A stretch of DNA of 54,396 nt from NCBI GenBank assembly GCA_020630955.1, contig JAHDIE010000022.1, positions 1-54,396 of the forward strand, in the 5' to 3' direction. The translations under genes and the position numbers were made by a program. Shown in pieces: positions 33,010 to 42,419 of the stretch. The notes below the pieces were generated by a model. That model made no database searches and had not been told where the DNA came from. It worked only from the letters and a program-made list of their open reading frames with translations. The first letter of the stretch is position 1. Each line of letters opens with the position of its first letter. The stretch is from Saprospiraceae bacterium. GTDB taxonomy: Bacteria; Bacteroidota; Bacteroidia; Chitinophagales; Saprospiraceae.

Positions 33010-33411
33010 ATGCACACATTCAAATTATCTAGTTTTATTTTCTTTGTCTTTTTACTCAGTTCTTGTGGTAAAAAAGAAATTTCTGATCCAGAACAAAGTC
33101 AGAATATTTGTGAAAACATTACACTTACTGTCAACAATTTACTTCCTAAAGATCTAGACGAAATAGTAATTGGCAATCAAAACTTTGGAACAGTATCCGC
33201 TAGCCAAACAGAAATACTTTGTTTGGATGTAGGAATGGGTTATGAGTTTGAATCAAATTTCTTAATGCTTTTCTTACAAGCAGAATACGATAACGAAATG
33301 GTGTACGATGGATATTTTTGTGGGACGGGATTGATAGAAATTTCAACTGGGGAATATGAGATTGATATCACAGAAGTCAATCCTCCAATGATCAATTATA
33401 TTTTTAAATAA
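33010..33411 (+). CDS. Small lipoprotein 3 of the triplet
   Basis: A 133-residue paralog, 13 bp after the second. Lipobox FLLSSC. Landmarks: ICENITLTVNNLLPKDLDEI, GTVSASQTEILCLDVG, GYFCGTGLIEISTGEYEIDI, TEVNPP. The conserved Cys in CEN, CLD and CG line up with those of the first two. A terminator follows directly, closing a three-gene operon. Confidence 0.78.
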   Translation: MHTFKLSSFIFFVFLLSSCGKKEISDPEQSQNICENITLTVNNLLPKDLDEIVIGNQNFGTVSASQTEILCLDVGMGYEFESNFLMLFLQAEYDNEMVYDGYFCGTGLIEISTGEYEIDITEVNPPMINYIFK

Positions 33412-33447
33412 AAAAAGGGCTTGAGTGATATCACTGAAGCCCTTTTT
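33412..33447. terminator. Bidirectional intrinsic terminator
   Basis: An 11-bp stem (AAAAAGGGCTT / AAGCCCTTTTT) with T runs on both strands. It serves the lipoprotein operon on the plus strand and the protease gene on the minus strand. The loop contains the palindrome AGTGATATCACT, which can extend the hairpin. Confidence 0.88.
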
Positions 33448-33466
33448 AATTAAATATTTTATAATT

Positions 33467-36001
33467 TTACTTCATTACTATAAATCGTTTAGTAACAACT
33501 TTATCACCTGCTTGAAGGCTTATGAAATAAAATCCAGAATCAAATTCTGATGCATCTAATTCAAACCTTTGATAGCCTTCTTTAACTTTTAGCATTTCTT
33601 TGTTCATCAATTTTCCATTTACATCTAAAATACTCATGCTTACTTCTGAATCAAAGTTTATATCATACTCTACATTTAATATATCTCTTGTTGGACTTGG
33701 ATATACCAACATATCAGAAAGCTCTAGTTGATTATTTTGTGCAATTGTTTCAAATTCCTCTTCAATATTTAATTCAGGTGATTCAATTTGTCTCGTACCA
33801 TCAGCACATCCTGAAATAAATATATCATCTAAATATACTCTATCGTTATTTGCGGAAGCATCACATCTAAATCTCCATTTTGTAGAATTGGTATATGATG
33901 CAGTGATTACAATTGTTTCTGAATAGAAAGCATTGTTATTAAAGTCAACACCTTTCTCCCAGGTTGCAACAGTAGTCCAAGAATTTCCTCCATCTAATGA
34001 ACCTTGTAGCCAAAAGTCTTCTCCAGTTTCCATGCTTATTGGATAATAAGAAAAACTGATTTCTACCTCATCATATCCAGCAAGATTTAAATTATCTGAA
34101 GTAGTTGAAGAAACAGATCCAGAATCATCTCTTAATCTAACGGAGTAAGCACCAGAACTTGCATATGGAGCATAATTTAGTCTTGCACAATCTGAACCGC
34201 CATCGTTCCAAATTCCCCAACCTGATTCGAAATCATGATTATCAATGGTAACATAAGTACAGTTCCCCGTATTACATGGTTGACAAGGGCCACCACAATC
34301 TATTCCTGTTTCACCTTGGTTTTGAATACCATCGTTACAAGTAGGACAAGCTTCACATGGGCCACCACAATCTACTCCTATTTCGCCTTGGTTTTGAATT
34401 CCGTCATTACAAGAAGTACATGGCTCACATGGTCCTCCACAATCTATTCCTGTTTCACCTTGGTTTTGAACTCCGTCATTACAAGAAGTACAAGAATCAC
34501 ATGGGCCACCACAGTCTACTCCAGTTTCTCCTTGATTTTGAATTCCATCATTACAAGAAATACACGACTCACATGGTCCTCCACAATCTATTCCTGTTTC
34601 GCCTTGATTTTGAATTCCATCACTACAAGTAGCTCCACCACCACTTCCTGATCCTTCAAGGCAGAAATTTGTGGATTCATAGGAACTAAATGAACCTCCA
34701 GAAGCTAGTGTAGTTCCTCCGGCAGTTACAGCATATGATCCATTACCATATCCACAACAAATACCATCGCCATATGTGTCATTAATTGTAAATAAATAAC
34801 ATCCATCTATTAAGCATTCTGAAATAGTTACAGTTGAACCATCTGCCTCATTAGCATATGTACCGCCTGAAGCGACAACAGCTCCTGCTTCATTCGTTAT
34901 GATCCAACTGGTCTCTTCGGGATAATTATCAAGCTGTACTGAAATGACAACTTCATTGTTTGAGCAACCAGAAGTACACGGAGCACATGGCCCGCCACAA
35001 TCAATTCCTGTTTCGCCTTGATTCTGCACTCCATCATTACATGTTGGAGTTGATCCAGCACCACAACCATTTGAATTTAAAATAGAAGCTCGAAAACCGC
35101 CAGGTTCAAATAAGGCTCTCATTCTGGTTTTTTGACCTTGAGTAAACAAGTTCATACAAGCATCGTCAGAATAATCCATATAGTTTTCAACCATGTCAGT
35201 TGAATTACAAGAGGTATGACCTGTTGCACATCCATAATTTGGTCCATCTGAAGAAGGTGTATCCGATACATAATCATCAGCGCTACAATTACCATCTCCC
35301 CAAATGTGTCTTAGATTAAGCCAATGACCTACTTCATGTGTTGTTGTTCTTCCCATATTAAAAGGGGGACTTAAATACCCTACAGTACCAAAATAATTAG
35401 GTCCAACAACTACACCATCGGTTCCAGAAGAACCACCTGGAAATTGGGCATAACCCAATATACCCCCACCGATATTACAAACCCAAATATTTAAATAATC
35501 ACCGGTAGGCCAAGCATCGACACCACCATAACTAGCAAATTTCATTGCGTCATTTGTTCCCCAACTTGACGTTGAAGAAGATTTCCTTGTTATCCCATTG
35601 GTTGCATTTCCATTTGGATCAATGGTAGCTAAACAAAATTCGATCTCACTGTCAGCTCTTTGTGACCAAGTGTCACTTGCATCAGAGTTTAATAATCGAA
35701 AATCTAAGTTTAGAACATCGATCTGAGACATGATTTGTGCATCACTTATATTTTCATTTTCATTATTATAAATTACATGCACTACTGTGGGAATAGTAAT
35801 TACCCCATCCACAACTCTTTCAGGATTATCAAGAAAAGCCTGCGTTTGTTGTTCAATTGCTTTCATAGTATGAACAAGCTTATCGTCATTTGATTTCCTA
35901 AATTCCAAATTTTCGATAACACCACAATTTCTGTGATCTTGAGAAAAAAGGTTTGCGCTTACGCATAGAATCAACACCAGCGTAAAGTACTTTAACTTCA
36001 T
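33467..36001 (-). CDS. Secreted M43-type metalloprotease with Cys-rich repeats and T9SS sorting domain
   Basis: The chosen ATG begins the signal peptide [20 protein letters not shown] (844 residues); an earlier codon adds nine residues. Zinc motif [11 protein letters not shown] at 222-232 and Met-turn [13 protein letters not shown] mark a pappalysin-like M43 catalytic domain, with paired cysteines around it. Next come one copy of a DGxQNQGETGxDCGGPC repeat, a beta domain (about 350-450), five tandem repeats, a jelly-roll/MAM-like domain (about 585-730), and a type A T9SS sorting domain ([16 protein letters not shown] to the C-terminal KRFIVMK). The last would export it through the type IX system and fix it to the surface. 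It could digest proteins or process surface partners. Confidence 0.92.
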   Translation of the reverse strand: MKLKYFTLVLILCVSANLFSQDHRNCGVIENLEFRKSNDDKLVHTMKAIEQQTQAFLDNPERVVDGVITIPTVVHVIYNNENENISDAQIMSQIDVLNLDFRLLNSDASDTWSQRADSEIEFCLATIDPNGNATNGITRKSSSTSSWGTNDAMKFASYGGVDAWPTGDYLNIWVCNIGGGILGYAQFPGGSSGTDGVVVGPNYFGTVGYLSPPFNMGRTTTHEVGHWLNLRHIWGDGNCSADDYVSDTPSSDGPNYGCATGHTSCNSTDMVENYMDYSDDACMNLFTQGQKTRMRALFEPGGFRASILNSNGCGAGSTPTCNDGVQNQGETGIDCGGPCAPCTSGCSNNEVVISVQLDNYPEETSWIITNEAGAVVASGGTYANEADGSTVTISECLIDGCYLFTINDTYGDGICCGYGNGSYAVTAGGTTLASGGSFSSYESTNFCLEGSGSGGGATCSDGIQNQGETGIDCGGPCESCISCNDGIQNQGETGVDCGGPCDSCTSCNDGVQNQGETGIDCGGPCEPCTSCNDGIQNQGEIGVDCGGPCEACPTCNDGIQNQGETGIDCGGPCQPCNTGNCTYVTIDNHDFESGWGIWNDGGSDCARLNYAPYASSGAYSVRLRDDSGSVSSTTSDNLNLAGYDEVEISFSYYPISMETGEDFWLQGSLDGGNSWTTVATWEKGVDFNNNAFYSETIVITASYTNSTKWRFRCDASANNDRVYLDDIFISGCADGTRQIESPELNIEEEFETIAQNNQLELSDMLVYPSPTRDILNVEYDINFDSEVSMSILDVNGKLMNKEMLKVKEGYQRFELDASEFDSGFYFISLQAGDKVVTKRFIVMK
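34274..34627 (-). repeat. Five tandem 24-residue Cys-rich repeats in the protease gene
   Basis: Each unit reads (S/T)C(N/S)DG(I/V)QNQGE(T/I)G(I/V)DCGGPC followed by a short variable xxC. A sixth copy lies apart at 34976-35041, separated by a beta domain. Each unit has four cysteines. The motif is known from secreted Bacteroidota proteins, usually as single copies or short arrays between domains. Copies differ at synonymous sites. Confidence 0.9.
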
Positions 36002-36348
36002 CTGTACATTTTTAGTTATTAATACCAAAAGGTGTGAAACACTACCAATAGATTTGACTTAGAAAGATCTGGTAGATTTGATAGTGCAAACTTAGAATTA
36101 TTCTATTTGATACGGTGCAGTTATTAAACCAAAAAAAATAAATCGGGCACAATTGCCTAATGGTTTACACTTATTAATATTTGAAATGCAATGTATTTAT
36201 CAGTGAATTCCCTTAGACCCATATTTCTTGATGTCTATTATTATTTTCTAAAAGCTGATTCACTGTCAAGCTAGGTTTTTAAAAATCTAATCTTAGGCCT
36301 TTATTCAATAATATAAAATAGCATAGAAACATTTGAAACTAATATCAA

Positions 36349-36370
36349 TTTCGAACATGGCTGTCCGAAA
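36349..36370. promoter_or_regulatory. 22-bp dyad, candidate enhancer site for the NtrC-type activator
   Basis: Left arm TTTCGAACA and right arm TGTCCGAAA surround TGGC; arms match at 8 of 9 positions. The centre lies about 95 bp before the transcription start predicted from the sigma-54-like promoter, a normal distance for activator sites of this class. No second copy was found. Confidence 0.6.
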
Positions 36371-36429
36371 ACGAACGACATTATAAATAAATTTATGTAT
36401 AAATTATTGATTATCAAGATTATTACATT

Positions 36430-36445
36430 TGGCACAGGCCTTGGC
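36430..36445 (+). promoter_or_regulatory. Sigma-54-like -24/-12 promoter of the efflux operon
   Basis: TTGGCAC-AGGCC-TTGGC resembles the sigma-54 consensus TTGGCAC-N5-TTGCA. The -24 box is perfect; the -12 box has one extra G before the C. It ends 28 bp before the first start codon. The operon itself encodes a sigma-54 activator with the GAFTGA loop, which supports the call. An overlapping TACATTFG-like -7 element cannot be excluded: TACATTTG stands at 36424-36431 but its nearest TTG is only 14 bp upstream. Confidence 0.62.
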
Positions 36446-36472
36446 CTATATGATATCAAATGAAATAATAAT

Positions 36473-37729
36473 ATGGACAAAGAAATTTCAAAATCAGAAC
36501 AAAACAAAGGAAATTTTAAAAAAGCAATATCCATTTTACTAGGGCTTATCTTATTATCTGTAGCGTATTACTTTATGCGAAACAGCTTGAAAAAAACAGG
36601 TAAATTATCTGACTTCCATATAGTCAAAGTTGAAGAAGGAAACATTAGATCAACATTATCTGCAGCAGGCTTAGTTGTCGCATCTTCCGAAAGAGTTATT
36701 AATGCTCCAGTATCAACAGAAATTCAGGAAGTATATTTGTCAACAGGTGCATCAGTTCAAAAAGGAGATTTGATTCTTAGCCTAGATCAAGAATTTACTG
36801 GTATAGAATATGAACGTCTTGCAGATGAGTTATCACTAAGAAGAAACAACATAGACAAACTCAAACTCCAATATGACAAAGATTTGAGAGACATCGATTA
36901 TCAAGATCAAATCAAAGCTCTTCAACTAAGCGAGTTAAAAGCACAACTAGCCGATCAAGAACGACTACTAGCTATAGGAGGTGCTACAGCGGAAGAATTC
37001 GAAGCTGCAAAACTTCAACTTGAAATCGCAGAAATAGAAAAAAAGGTTTTAGAAAACGAACTTCAATTTAAAAGAGCTGTCAATAATACTGACAAAAACA
37101 ACCTCCAACTTGAATATGACATCCAACAAAAACGTCTTGATCAATTGGGAAGAAAACTTCATGAGATGAAAGTTAAATCTCCCATTCCAGGTGTGATCAC
37201 TTGGATTAACGAGGATATTGGTAAAACTGTAGCTGAAGGAGAACCACTGGTACGAATTGCCAATTTAAATCGATTTGAAATAGAGGCTACTACATCTGAT
37301 AGAAATAGCAAAGAGTTACAAATTGGTCTGCCCGTTGAGATAAGAATCAACAAGGAAAAAATGAAAGGTCAAATTTCAAGAATACTTCCTGAGATAGTAA
37401 ATAATACAGTTAAGTTTTATGTAACTCTTGAAGATGATAACCATTCCTCACTAAGACCTAATCTAAGAACAGAAATATATGTAGTGTCTGGAGAAAAAGA
37501 AAATGTCATTCGTGCCAAAAGAGGGGCTGCATTAAAAGGTCCTAAAACTCAATATATCTATAAAATTAATGGCAACATCGCAACAAAGGTTCGAATTACA
37601 AAAGGCCTAATAAGCTCAGATTATTTTGAAATAACGGAAGGTTTGAATCCTGGTGACCGTATTATTATTTCTGAAACTGATGACTTTGAACACATGGATC
37701 AATTTGAAATCACAAACAATAAAAAATAA
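36473..37729 (+). CDS. HlyD/MacA-type periplasmic adaptor
   Basis: Adaptor of a tripartite ABC export system; 418 residues. A single N-terminal transmembrane helix (about 20-38, SILLGLILLSVAYYF) anchors it in the inner membrane. Then come a lipoyl half (VINAPVSTEIQEVYLSTGAS), a long coiled-coil hairpin (about 120-225), the second lipoyl half (VKSPIPGVITWINEDIGKTV), a beta-barrel domain, and a membrane-proximal domain. It is the first gene of a seven-gene unit and lies just after the sigma-54-like promoter. The cargo cannot be read from sequence. Confidence 0.9.
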   Translation: MDKEISKSEQNKGNFKKAISILLGLILLSVAYYFMRNSLKKTGKLSDFHIVKVEEGNIRSTLSAAGLVVASSERVINAPVSTEIQEVYLSTGASVQKGDLILSLDQEFTGIEYERLADELSLRRNNIDKLKLQYDKDLRDIDYQDQIKALQLSELKAQLADQERLLAIGGATAEEFEAAKLQLEIAEIEKKVLENELQFKRAVNNTDKNNLQLEYDIQQKRLDQLGRKLHEMKVKSPIPGVITWINEDIGKTVAEGEPLVRIANLNRFEIEATTSDRNSKELQIGLPVEIRINKEKMKGQISRILPEIVNNTVKFYVTLEDDNHSSLRPNLRTEIYVVSGEKENVIRAKRGAALKGPKTQYIYKINGNIATKVRITKGLISSDYFEITEGLNPGDRIIISETDDFEHMDQFEITNNKK

Positions 37730-37734
37730 TTGTC

Positions 37735-39198
37735 ATGAAAAGGAAAACTCTATTTACAATTATTTCTTTGATGTTTGCACTTTCCAACATTGCATTAATT
37801 ACAGCTCAATCTAGTATCAAATTAGACGAGGTACTACAATCTGTTTTAAGTGAAAGCTATACATCAACAAATGCAGAAAATATAAAAGAAATTGCTGTTG
37901 CCAATTTTGATTTCTTTAATTCCCAACTCAAACCCACAATCGGACTGAGTGCAAATGTTCCTAGATATACAAAAACTTTTTCACCAGTAATACAACCTGA
38001 TGGTACAATATCATTTACATCAATCAAACAAGCCAACAGCTCACTATCTGTTTATGCAACACAGGTAATTCCACAGACAGGAGGAATTATTTTTATCAAC
38101 AGTGATTTACAAAGATTTGATGATCTGTCATTTGAGTCCAAGCAATACAATGGAAATCCAATAAGACTAGGAGTACAACAGCCAATATTTGGATTCAACC
38201 CATGGAAATATCAAAAGGACATTCAGCAATTTACATTGGAAGAGTCCAGATTAAACTACAATATTAGTATCGAGGAATCATTGGGAAAAGCTGCAGATTT
38301 ATATTTTAATATTTTAATTGCTAAGCAAAATCTTGAAATAGCAGAAACCAATAAATTAGTCAATGAAAAACTCCTTACCATAACAGAAGAAAGATTAGCC
38401 TTAGGCAAAGTAAGCAAAGACGAAAAACTTCAATTAGAAATCGAATTAAACAACGCCAAGATTTCCGTGTCGCAAGCAAAATTTGATGTAGAGCAATCGA
38501 TATCTACTCTTTTCACCTTTATTGGAAAAACATCACCAAATCAAGATATCCAATTTGTAGAACCAGAGATTAAAAACCAACAACTGATCGATATCGAAAG
38601 CCTTATTAAAGAGTCTAAAATTAATCGACCTGAAGTTATGGCTTTTCAAAAAGAAAAGAGACAGGCAGAAATGGATCTTGCTGAAGCTAAAAGAAGCTTC
38701 GGTGTACAAGCAGATCTTCAGGCTTCAATAGGACTTGCTAGAGGAGCAGAACAAATAGGAACAATTTATACAGATCCATTAGACGAACAACAATTCAATA
38801 TTTCTTTAGTCGTTCCAATTTTAGACTGGGGCAAAAAGAAATCCGCAATGAAAATTGCAAAGATAAGAGAGCAAAATATAGAAGCCACTTATGAACAACA
38901 GTTTTTGGAATTAGAAAATAACCTTCGACAAAGAGCATACTTATTTACGAGGTTACAAACCGAAGTGGGTCTTCTAAAAGAAATCATGGAAAAAGCAGAC
39001 GAGCGATTTATTATATCGAATGAAAGATATGTCCTGGGTGATATCGAAATTACAAATTTGACACTTGCCCAAAGGGAAAAGGATCAAGCAAAGAGGAATT
39101 ACATCAATGCATTAAAATCTTATTGGGTCACCTACTACGAACTCAGGGCACTCAGCGGGTTTGACATCATTAACAATCAAAAAATAAAATATCAATAA
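37735..39198 (+). CDS. TolC-family outer-membrane protein
   Basis: Outer-membrane channel of the ABC export system, 487 residues, 5 bp after the adaptor gene. Signal peptide with cleavage near ALITAQ. Two repeats of long helices (about 180-270 and 380-475) with small beta segments (LSVYATQVIPQTG, QFNISLVVPILDWG). The motif ERLALGKVSKDEKLQLEIEL is typical of the family. It is unrelated at close range to the metal-efflux channel near 2 kb. Confidence 0.9.
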   Translation: MKRKTLFTIISLMFALSNIALITAQSSIKLDEVLQSVLSESYTSTNAENIKEIAVANFDFFNSQLKPTIGLSANVPRYTKTFSPVIQPDGTISFTSIKQANSSLSVYATQVIPQTGGIIFINSDLQRFDDLSFESKQYNGNPIRLGVQQPIFGFNPWKYQKDIQQFTLEESRLNYNISIEESLGKAADLYFNILIAKQNLEIAETNKLVNEKLLTITEERLALGKVSKDEKLQLEIELNNAKISVSQAKFDVEQSISTLFTFIGKTSPNQDIQFVEPEIKNQQLIDIESLIKESKINRPEVMAFQKEKRQAEMDLAEAKRSFGVQADLQASIGLARGAEQIGTIYTDPLDEQQFNISLVVPILDWGKKKSAMKIAKIREQNIEATYEQQFLELENNLRQRAYLFTRLQTEVGLLKEIMEKADERFIISNERYVLGDIEITNLTLAQREKDQAKRNYINALKSYWVTYYELRALSGFDIINNQKIKYQ

Positions 39199-39214
39199 AA
39201 TAAAAATCCAAATC

Positions 39215-39880
39215 ATGATAAAATTAAATAACATCACAAAAGTCTATCGAACAAAGACTATCGAAACTACCGCTCTAAATGAAATTGATCTCCATGTTCC
39301 AAAAGGAGAATTTTTAAGCATCATGGGACCATCTGGATGTGGGAAAAGTACATTACTAAATATTATGGGTTTATTGGATGAGCCAAGTGGTGGAACCATT
39401 CAAGTAGACGGTCAGACTATTAGTAAATATACAAGTAAAGCTACTGCGCAATTCAGAAATAAAAAACTTGGTTTCATTTTTCAAAGCTTCCATCTAATTC
39501 CAGATTTAAATGTTATTGATAATGTCGAACTCCCATTATTGTATAGAAAGATATCAAAAAAAGACCGTCGAGAAATGGCATCAAAGGCATTGGAGTCTGT
39601 AGGATTGGCCAATAGAAAACAACACTTTCCAAATCAACTTTCTGGAGGACAAAAACAACGTGTTGCGATAGCAAGAGCAATTGTTGGTAATCCAACTATT
39701 ATTCTTGCTGATGAGCCAACTGGAAATTTGGACAGTGTAATGGGTGATGAGGTTATCGAAATACTAACAAAACTCAACAAGGAAAATAATACAACGATTG
39801 TAATGGTAACCCATGATGAGCGAATGGCGATGAAAACAGATCGATTGATCAGATTATATGATGGAAGTCAAATAGCTTAA
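39215..39880 (+). CDS. ABC transporter ATPase, MacB/LolD type
   Basis: A 221-residue nucleotide-binding subunit. It has Walker A GPSGCGKST, Q-loop FIFQSFHLIP, signature LSGGQKQRVAIARAI, Walker B IILADEPTGNLD and a switch His in VTHDE. Sequence and neighbours (two FtsX-like permeases, adaptor, TolC) place it in the mechanotransmission class of MacB-like pumps, which move substrates from the periplasm outward. It lies 16 bp after the channel gene and 15 bp before the first permease. Confidence 0.95.
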   Translation: MIKLNNITKVYRTKTIETTALNEIDLHVPKGEFLSIMGPSGCGKSTLLNIMGLLDEPSGGTIQVDGQTISKYTSKATAQFRNKKLGFIFQSFHLIPDLNVIDNVELPLLYRKISKKDRREMASKALESVGLANRKQHFPNQLSGGQKQRVAIARAIVGNPTIILADEPTGNLDSVMGDEVIEILTKLNKENNTTIVMVTHDERMAMKTDRLIRLYDGSQIA

Positions 39881-39895
39881 TTAAAAACCAAAATC

Positions 39896-41236
39896 ATGTT
39901 AAAAAATTACTTGAATTTAGCCTGGCGAATACTTGGAAGGAGAAAATTTTTCACATTTATTTCTCTTTTTGGTATAAGCTTTACCTTAGGAATATTAATG
40001 GTTGTTTTGTCATTCCTTCAGTCAGAACTTGGAACTAACTCTCCACTTTCAAACAAAGATAGTTTTGTATATATACAACAAACAAGTCTACAAAGAACTT
40101 ACTATGATACAATTCCCACCATTGATACGATATTTGAAAAAGATCAAATCTTGTATGATACTACATACACTTATAAAGAATCTGGAACTGGAGTTTCGCA
40201 AAGTTCTTTGAGTAATTCCATCATTGAAACATATTTAAAGGACTTGCCCTCTGCTTCAAATATGACAAAATTTATGCCTGGGAATTTGCAGGATGTTTAT
40301 GTAAATGGAATTAAGCTATCCTTAAATATACTCTTGTCAGATGCAAATTATTGGAGCATATTTGACCATAAAATAATTGAAGGAAGAAGTTTTGGAGAAG
40401 AAGAAGTAGAAAGTGGTACGCCTGTTATTGTAATATCAACTGAGACAGCAATGAATTACTTTGGAAGAAAAGAAAATGTTGTGAATGAAGAAATGTTTAT
40501 TAATGGCATTACTTACAAGGTAATTGGATTATATCCAAACAATGGGAAAATAATTTCATACGTATCCCCTGATGCAGTCTCTCCTTATACCTCGATGGTG
40601 TCATCAAGAAAAAAAGAATTTTACTTTGGTCCATTTAATGTGATGTATTTAGCAAAACCAAATTCAATTAAACAATTGAAATCTGATATCAAAGCTGTAG
40701 CCGGTACTGTTCCGTTGGATCATCCTGACAATAAATACGATTACAAAGAAGTCATATTCCAACCTGAAACTTATAATGAAATGTATGCGGAAGGCATCTA
40801 TTATGATGGAGGAGATGCAGAAAAAAGTCTATCTATCATGAAGTTGGTTTTGATATGTCTATTCTTATTCTTTACCATTCTTCCTACACTTAATCTAATC
40901 AATTTGAATGTAAGTAGAATAATGGATCGCTCTTCTGAAATTGGCGTTAGAAAAGCTTTTGGAGCTCATCAAGGAAATATTATAACTCAATTTATTGTAG
41001 AGAATATTGTTCAGACTCTTTTAGGAAGTTTAATAGGATTTTTAATTGCATGGATTTTAATTCAAATAATTAACAACGGAGGATATTTAGGCAATTCGGT
41101 TCTTTCATTTAATCTTAAGTTTTTTGTTTATAGTATACTCGCTACTCTTTTATTCGGGGTGCTATCAGGATTTGTCCCAGCTTACAAAATGTCTAAACTT
41201 CAAATTGTTGACGCTTTAAAAGAAAATAAATTATGA
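39896..41236 (+). CDS. ABC permease with MacB/FtsX-like fold (1)
   Basis: A 446-residue permease subunit. It has an N-terminal transmembrane helix (about 18-40, FFTFISLFGISFTLGILMVV), a large periplasmic domain (about 45-315) and three C-terminal helices (LVLICLFLFFTILPTLNLIN; the FtsX part with EIGVRKAFGAHQGNIITQF). Its end overlaps the next permease start by 4 bp (ATGA). Having separate, non-identical permeases suggests a heterodimer rather than the MacB homodimer. Confidence 0.9.
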   Translation: MLKNYLNLAWRILGRRKFFTFISLFGISFTLGILMVVLSFLQSELGTNSPLSNKDSFVYIQQTSLQRTYYDTIPTIDTIFEKDQILYDTTYTYKESGTGVSQSSLSNSIIETYLKDLPSASNMTKFMPGNLQDVYVNGIKLSLNILLSDANYWSIFDHKIIEGRSFGEEEVESGTPVIVISTETAMNYFGRKENVVNEEMFINGITYKVIGLYPNNGKIISYVSPDAVSPYTSMVSSRKKEFYFGPFNVMYLAKPNSIKQLKSDIKAVAGTVPLDHPDNKYDYKEVIFQPETYNEMYAEGIYYDGGDAEKSLSIMKLVLICLFLFFTILPTLNLINLNVSRIMDRSSEIGVRKAFGAHQGNIITQFIVENIVQTLLGSLIGFLIAWILIQIINNGGYLGNSVLSFNLKFFVYSILATLLFGVLSGFVPAYKMSKLQIVDALKENKL

Positions 41237-42396
41237 TCAGCCATATATTAAAACTAATTTGGAATAAGAAGAAGAGAAATGCTTTGATGGTTCTTGAAAT
41301 CTTCCTTGCTTTTCTTGTACTATTTTGTGTAATAGCATATGTAATCTTTAATTTAAATAAAACCAATGCTCCGCTTGGGTTCGAAACCTTAGATCGTTGG
41401 TCAATAGAACTCGATAATTTAGACAGCTCTGATACACTAGCCCTTCAAGCAACTATTGAAAATTTAGAATCCAATCTCTTGGCTCAAGAAGAAATTGAGG
41501 CTGTAAGTTTTGCAAATTTTGTTTCCCCATTTAAAAATAATAACTGGACCAATGGAAACGATGATAATGGGTTTGATTTCTTTGCAAGGATGGTGCCTAC
41601 TGATTATGAGCTTGCCAATACCATGGGATTAAAATTAATCGAGGGAAGGTGGTTTACTGAAGATGACTTTAATGCTAGCTACGAACCTATCGTAATGAAC
41701 AAATACTTTATGGATGAATACTACCCAAACAAATCTATGATAGATAGTACATTTATCATTGATGGCACTAAAAAAATCATTGGAGTTGTTGAAGCCTATA
41801 AATATCGTGGTGAATTTTCTGAAGTTTCACCTACCATCTTTTTTTTAGATCATAAATGGGAAAATCATGCCACTGTCTTATTAAAGATGAAAGAAGGAAC
41901 ACCTACTTCCTTTGAAGAAAAGTTGTCTCAAATTGTCAACACTACAACCAAGAAAACAGGAAATATTATTGTCAATTTAGAAAAAGAAAGAATAGATCAA
42001 AGCAGAGAAAGTTGGATGCTTTTCATTGCTTTGCTATCTGTTTGTGGATTCCTTTGTATAAATGTGGCATTAGGACTATTTGGAGTTTTATGGTATACAA
42101 TTAATAAGCGAAAAGCAGAAATAGGGCTTCGACAAGCATTGGGGGCGCATAGCTCGGATATTAGCAAGCACTTTATCATGGAAATCATGATTCTGACATT
42201 ATTATCACTTTTATTAGGTGTTATTTTTGCGATACAAGTTCCACTACTAGAATTAACAGAATACCCAAAAGAAATTTTTTACAAAGCAATTGTTTATTCA
42301 ATTGCTATTATTCTAACTTTGGTTTTTATGTGTGCACTTTTTCCAAGCTTTCAAGCTGCAAAAATTACACCTGCTAATTCTCTACATGAAGATTAA
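41233..42396 (+). CDS. ABC permease with MacB/FtsX-like fold (2)
   Basis: A 387-residue partner of the previous permease, with the same four-helix layout. The first helix is at about 18-38 (LEIFLAFLVLFCVIAYVIFN), the periplasmic domain is smaller (about 40-255), and the helices around 270-385 include AEIGLRQALGAHSSDISKHF, the conserved FtsX segment. It is translationally coupled to permease 1. It ends 23 bp before the response-regulator gene. Confidence 0.9.
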   Translation: MISHILKLIWNKKKRNALMVLEIFLAFLVLFCVIAYVIFNLNKTNAPLGFETLDRWSIELDNLDSSDTLALQATIENLESNLLAQEEIEAVSFANFVSPFKNNNWTNGNDDNGFDFFARMVPTDYELANTMGLKLIEGRWFTEDDFNASYEPIVMNKYFMDEYYPNKSMIDSTFIIDGTKKIIGVVEAYKYRGEFSEVSPTIFFLDHKWENHATVLLKMKEGTPTSFEEKLSQIVNTTTKKTGNIIVNLEKERIDQSRESWMLFIALLSVCGFLCINVALGLFGVLWYTINKRKAEIGLRQALGAHSSDISKHFIMEIMILTLLSLLLGVIFAIQVPLLELTEYPKEIFYKAIVYSIAIILTLVFMCALFPSFQAAKITPANSLHED

Positions 42397-42419
42397 TCTG
42401 ATAATGTCTAAGTGCTGAA

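Larger units (their letters stand above)
36002..36472. other. 471-bp divergent intergenic region holding the efflux-operon control sites
   Basis: No gene is seen. Near the protease side, TAAGTTTG on the minus strand (36087-36094) fits a -7 element but lacks a clear -33 partner. CAGTGAAT (36201-36208) and ATTCACTG (36258-36265) form a widely spaced inverted repeat of unknown meaning. The right part contains the 22-bp dyad and the sigma-54-like promoter described separately. Confidence 0.6.

Noticed and set aside
28517-33411. Phage-defence island or toxin-antitoxin reading of the sigma/VWA/lipoprotein locus
   Set aside because: No nuclease, helicase, reverse transcriptase or toxin fold is present. 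All products except the sigma factor carry export or membrane signals.
34235-34651. A 138-codon plus-strand frame opposite the Cys-rich repeats
   Set aside because: It is the antisense image of the repeat units of the protease gene. The product would be repetitive, and the coding strand is well supported by domains.
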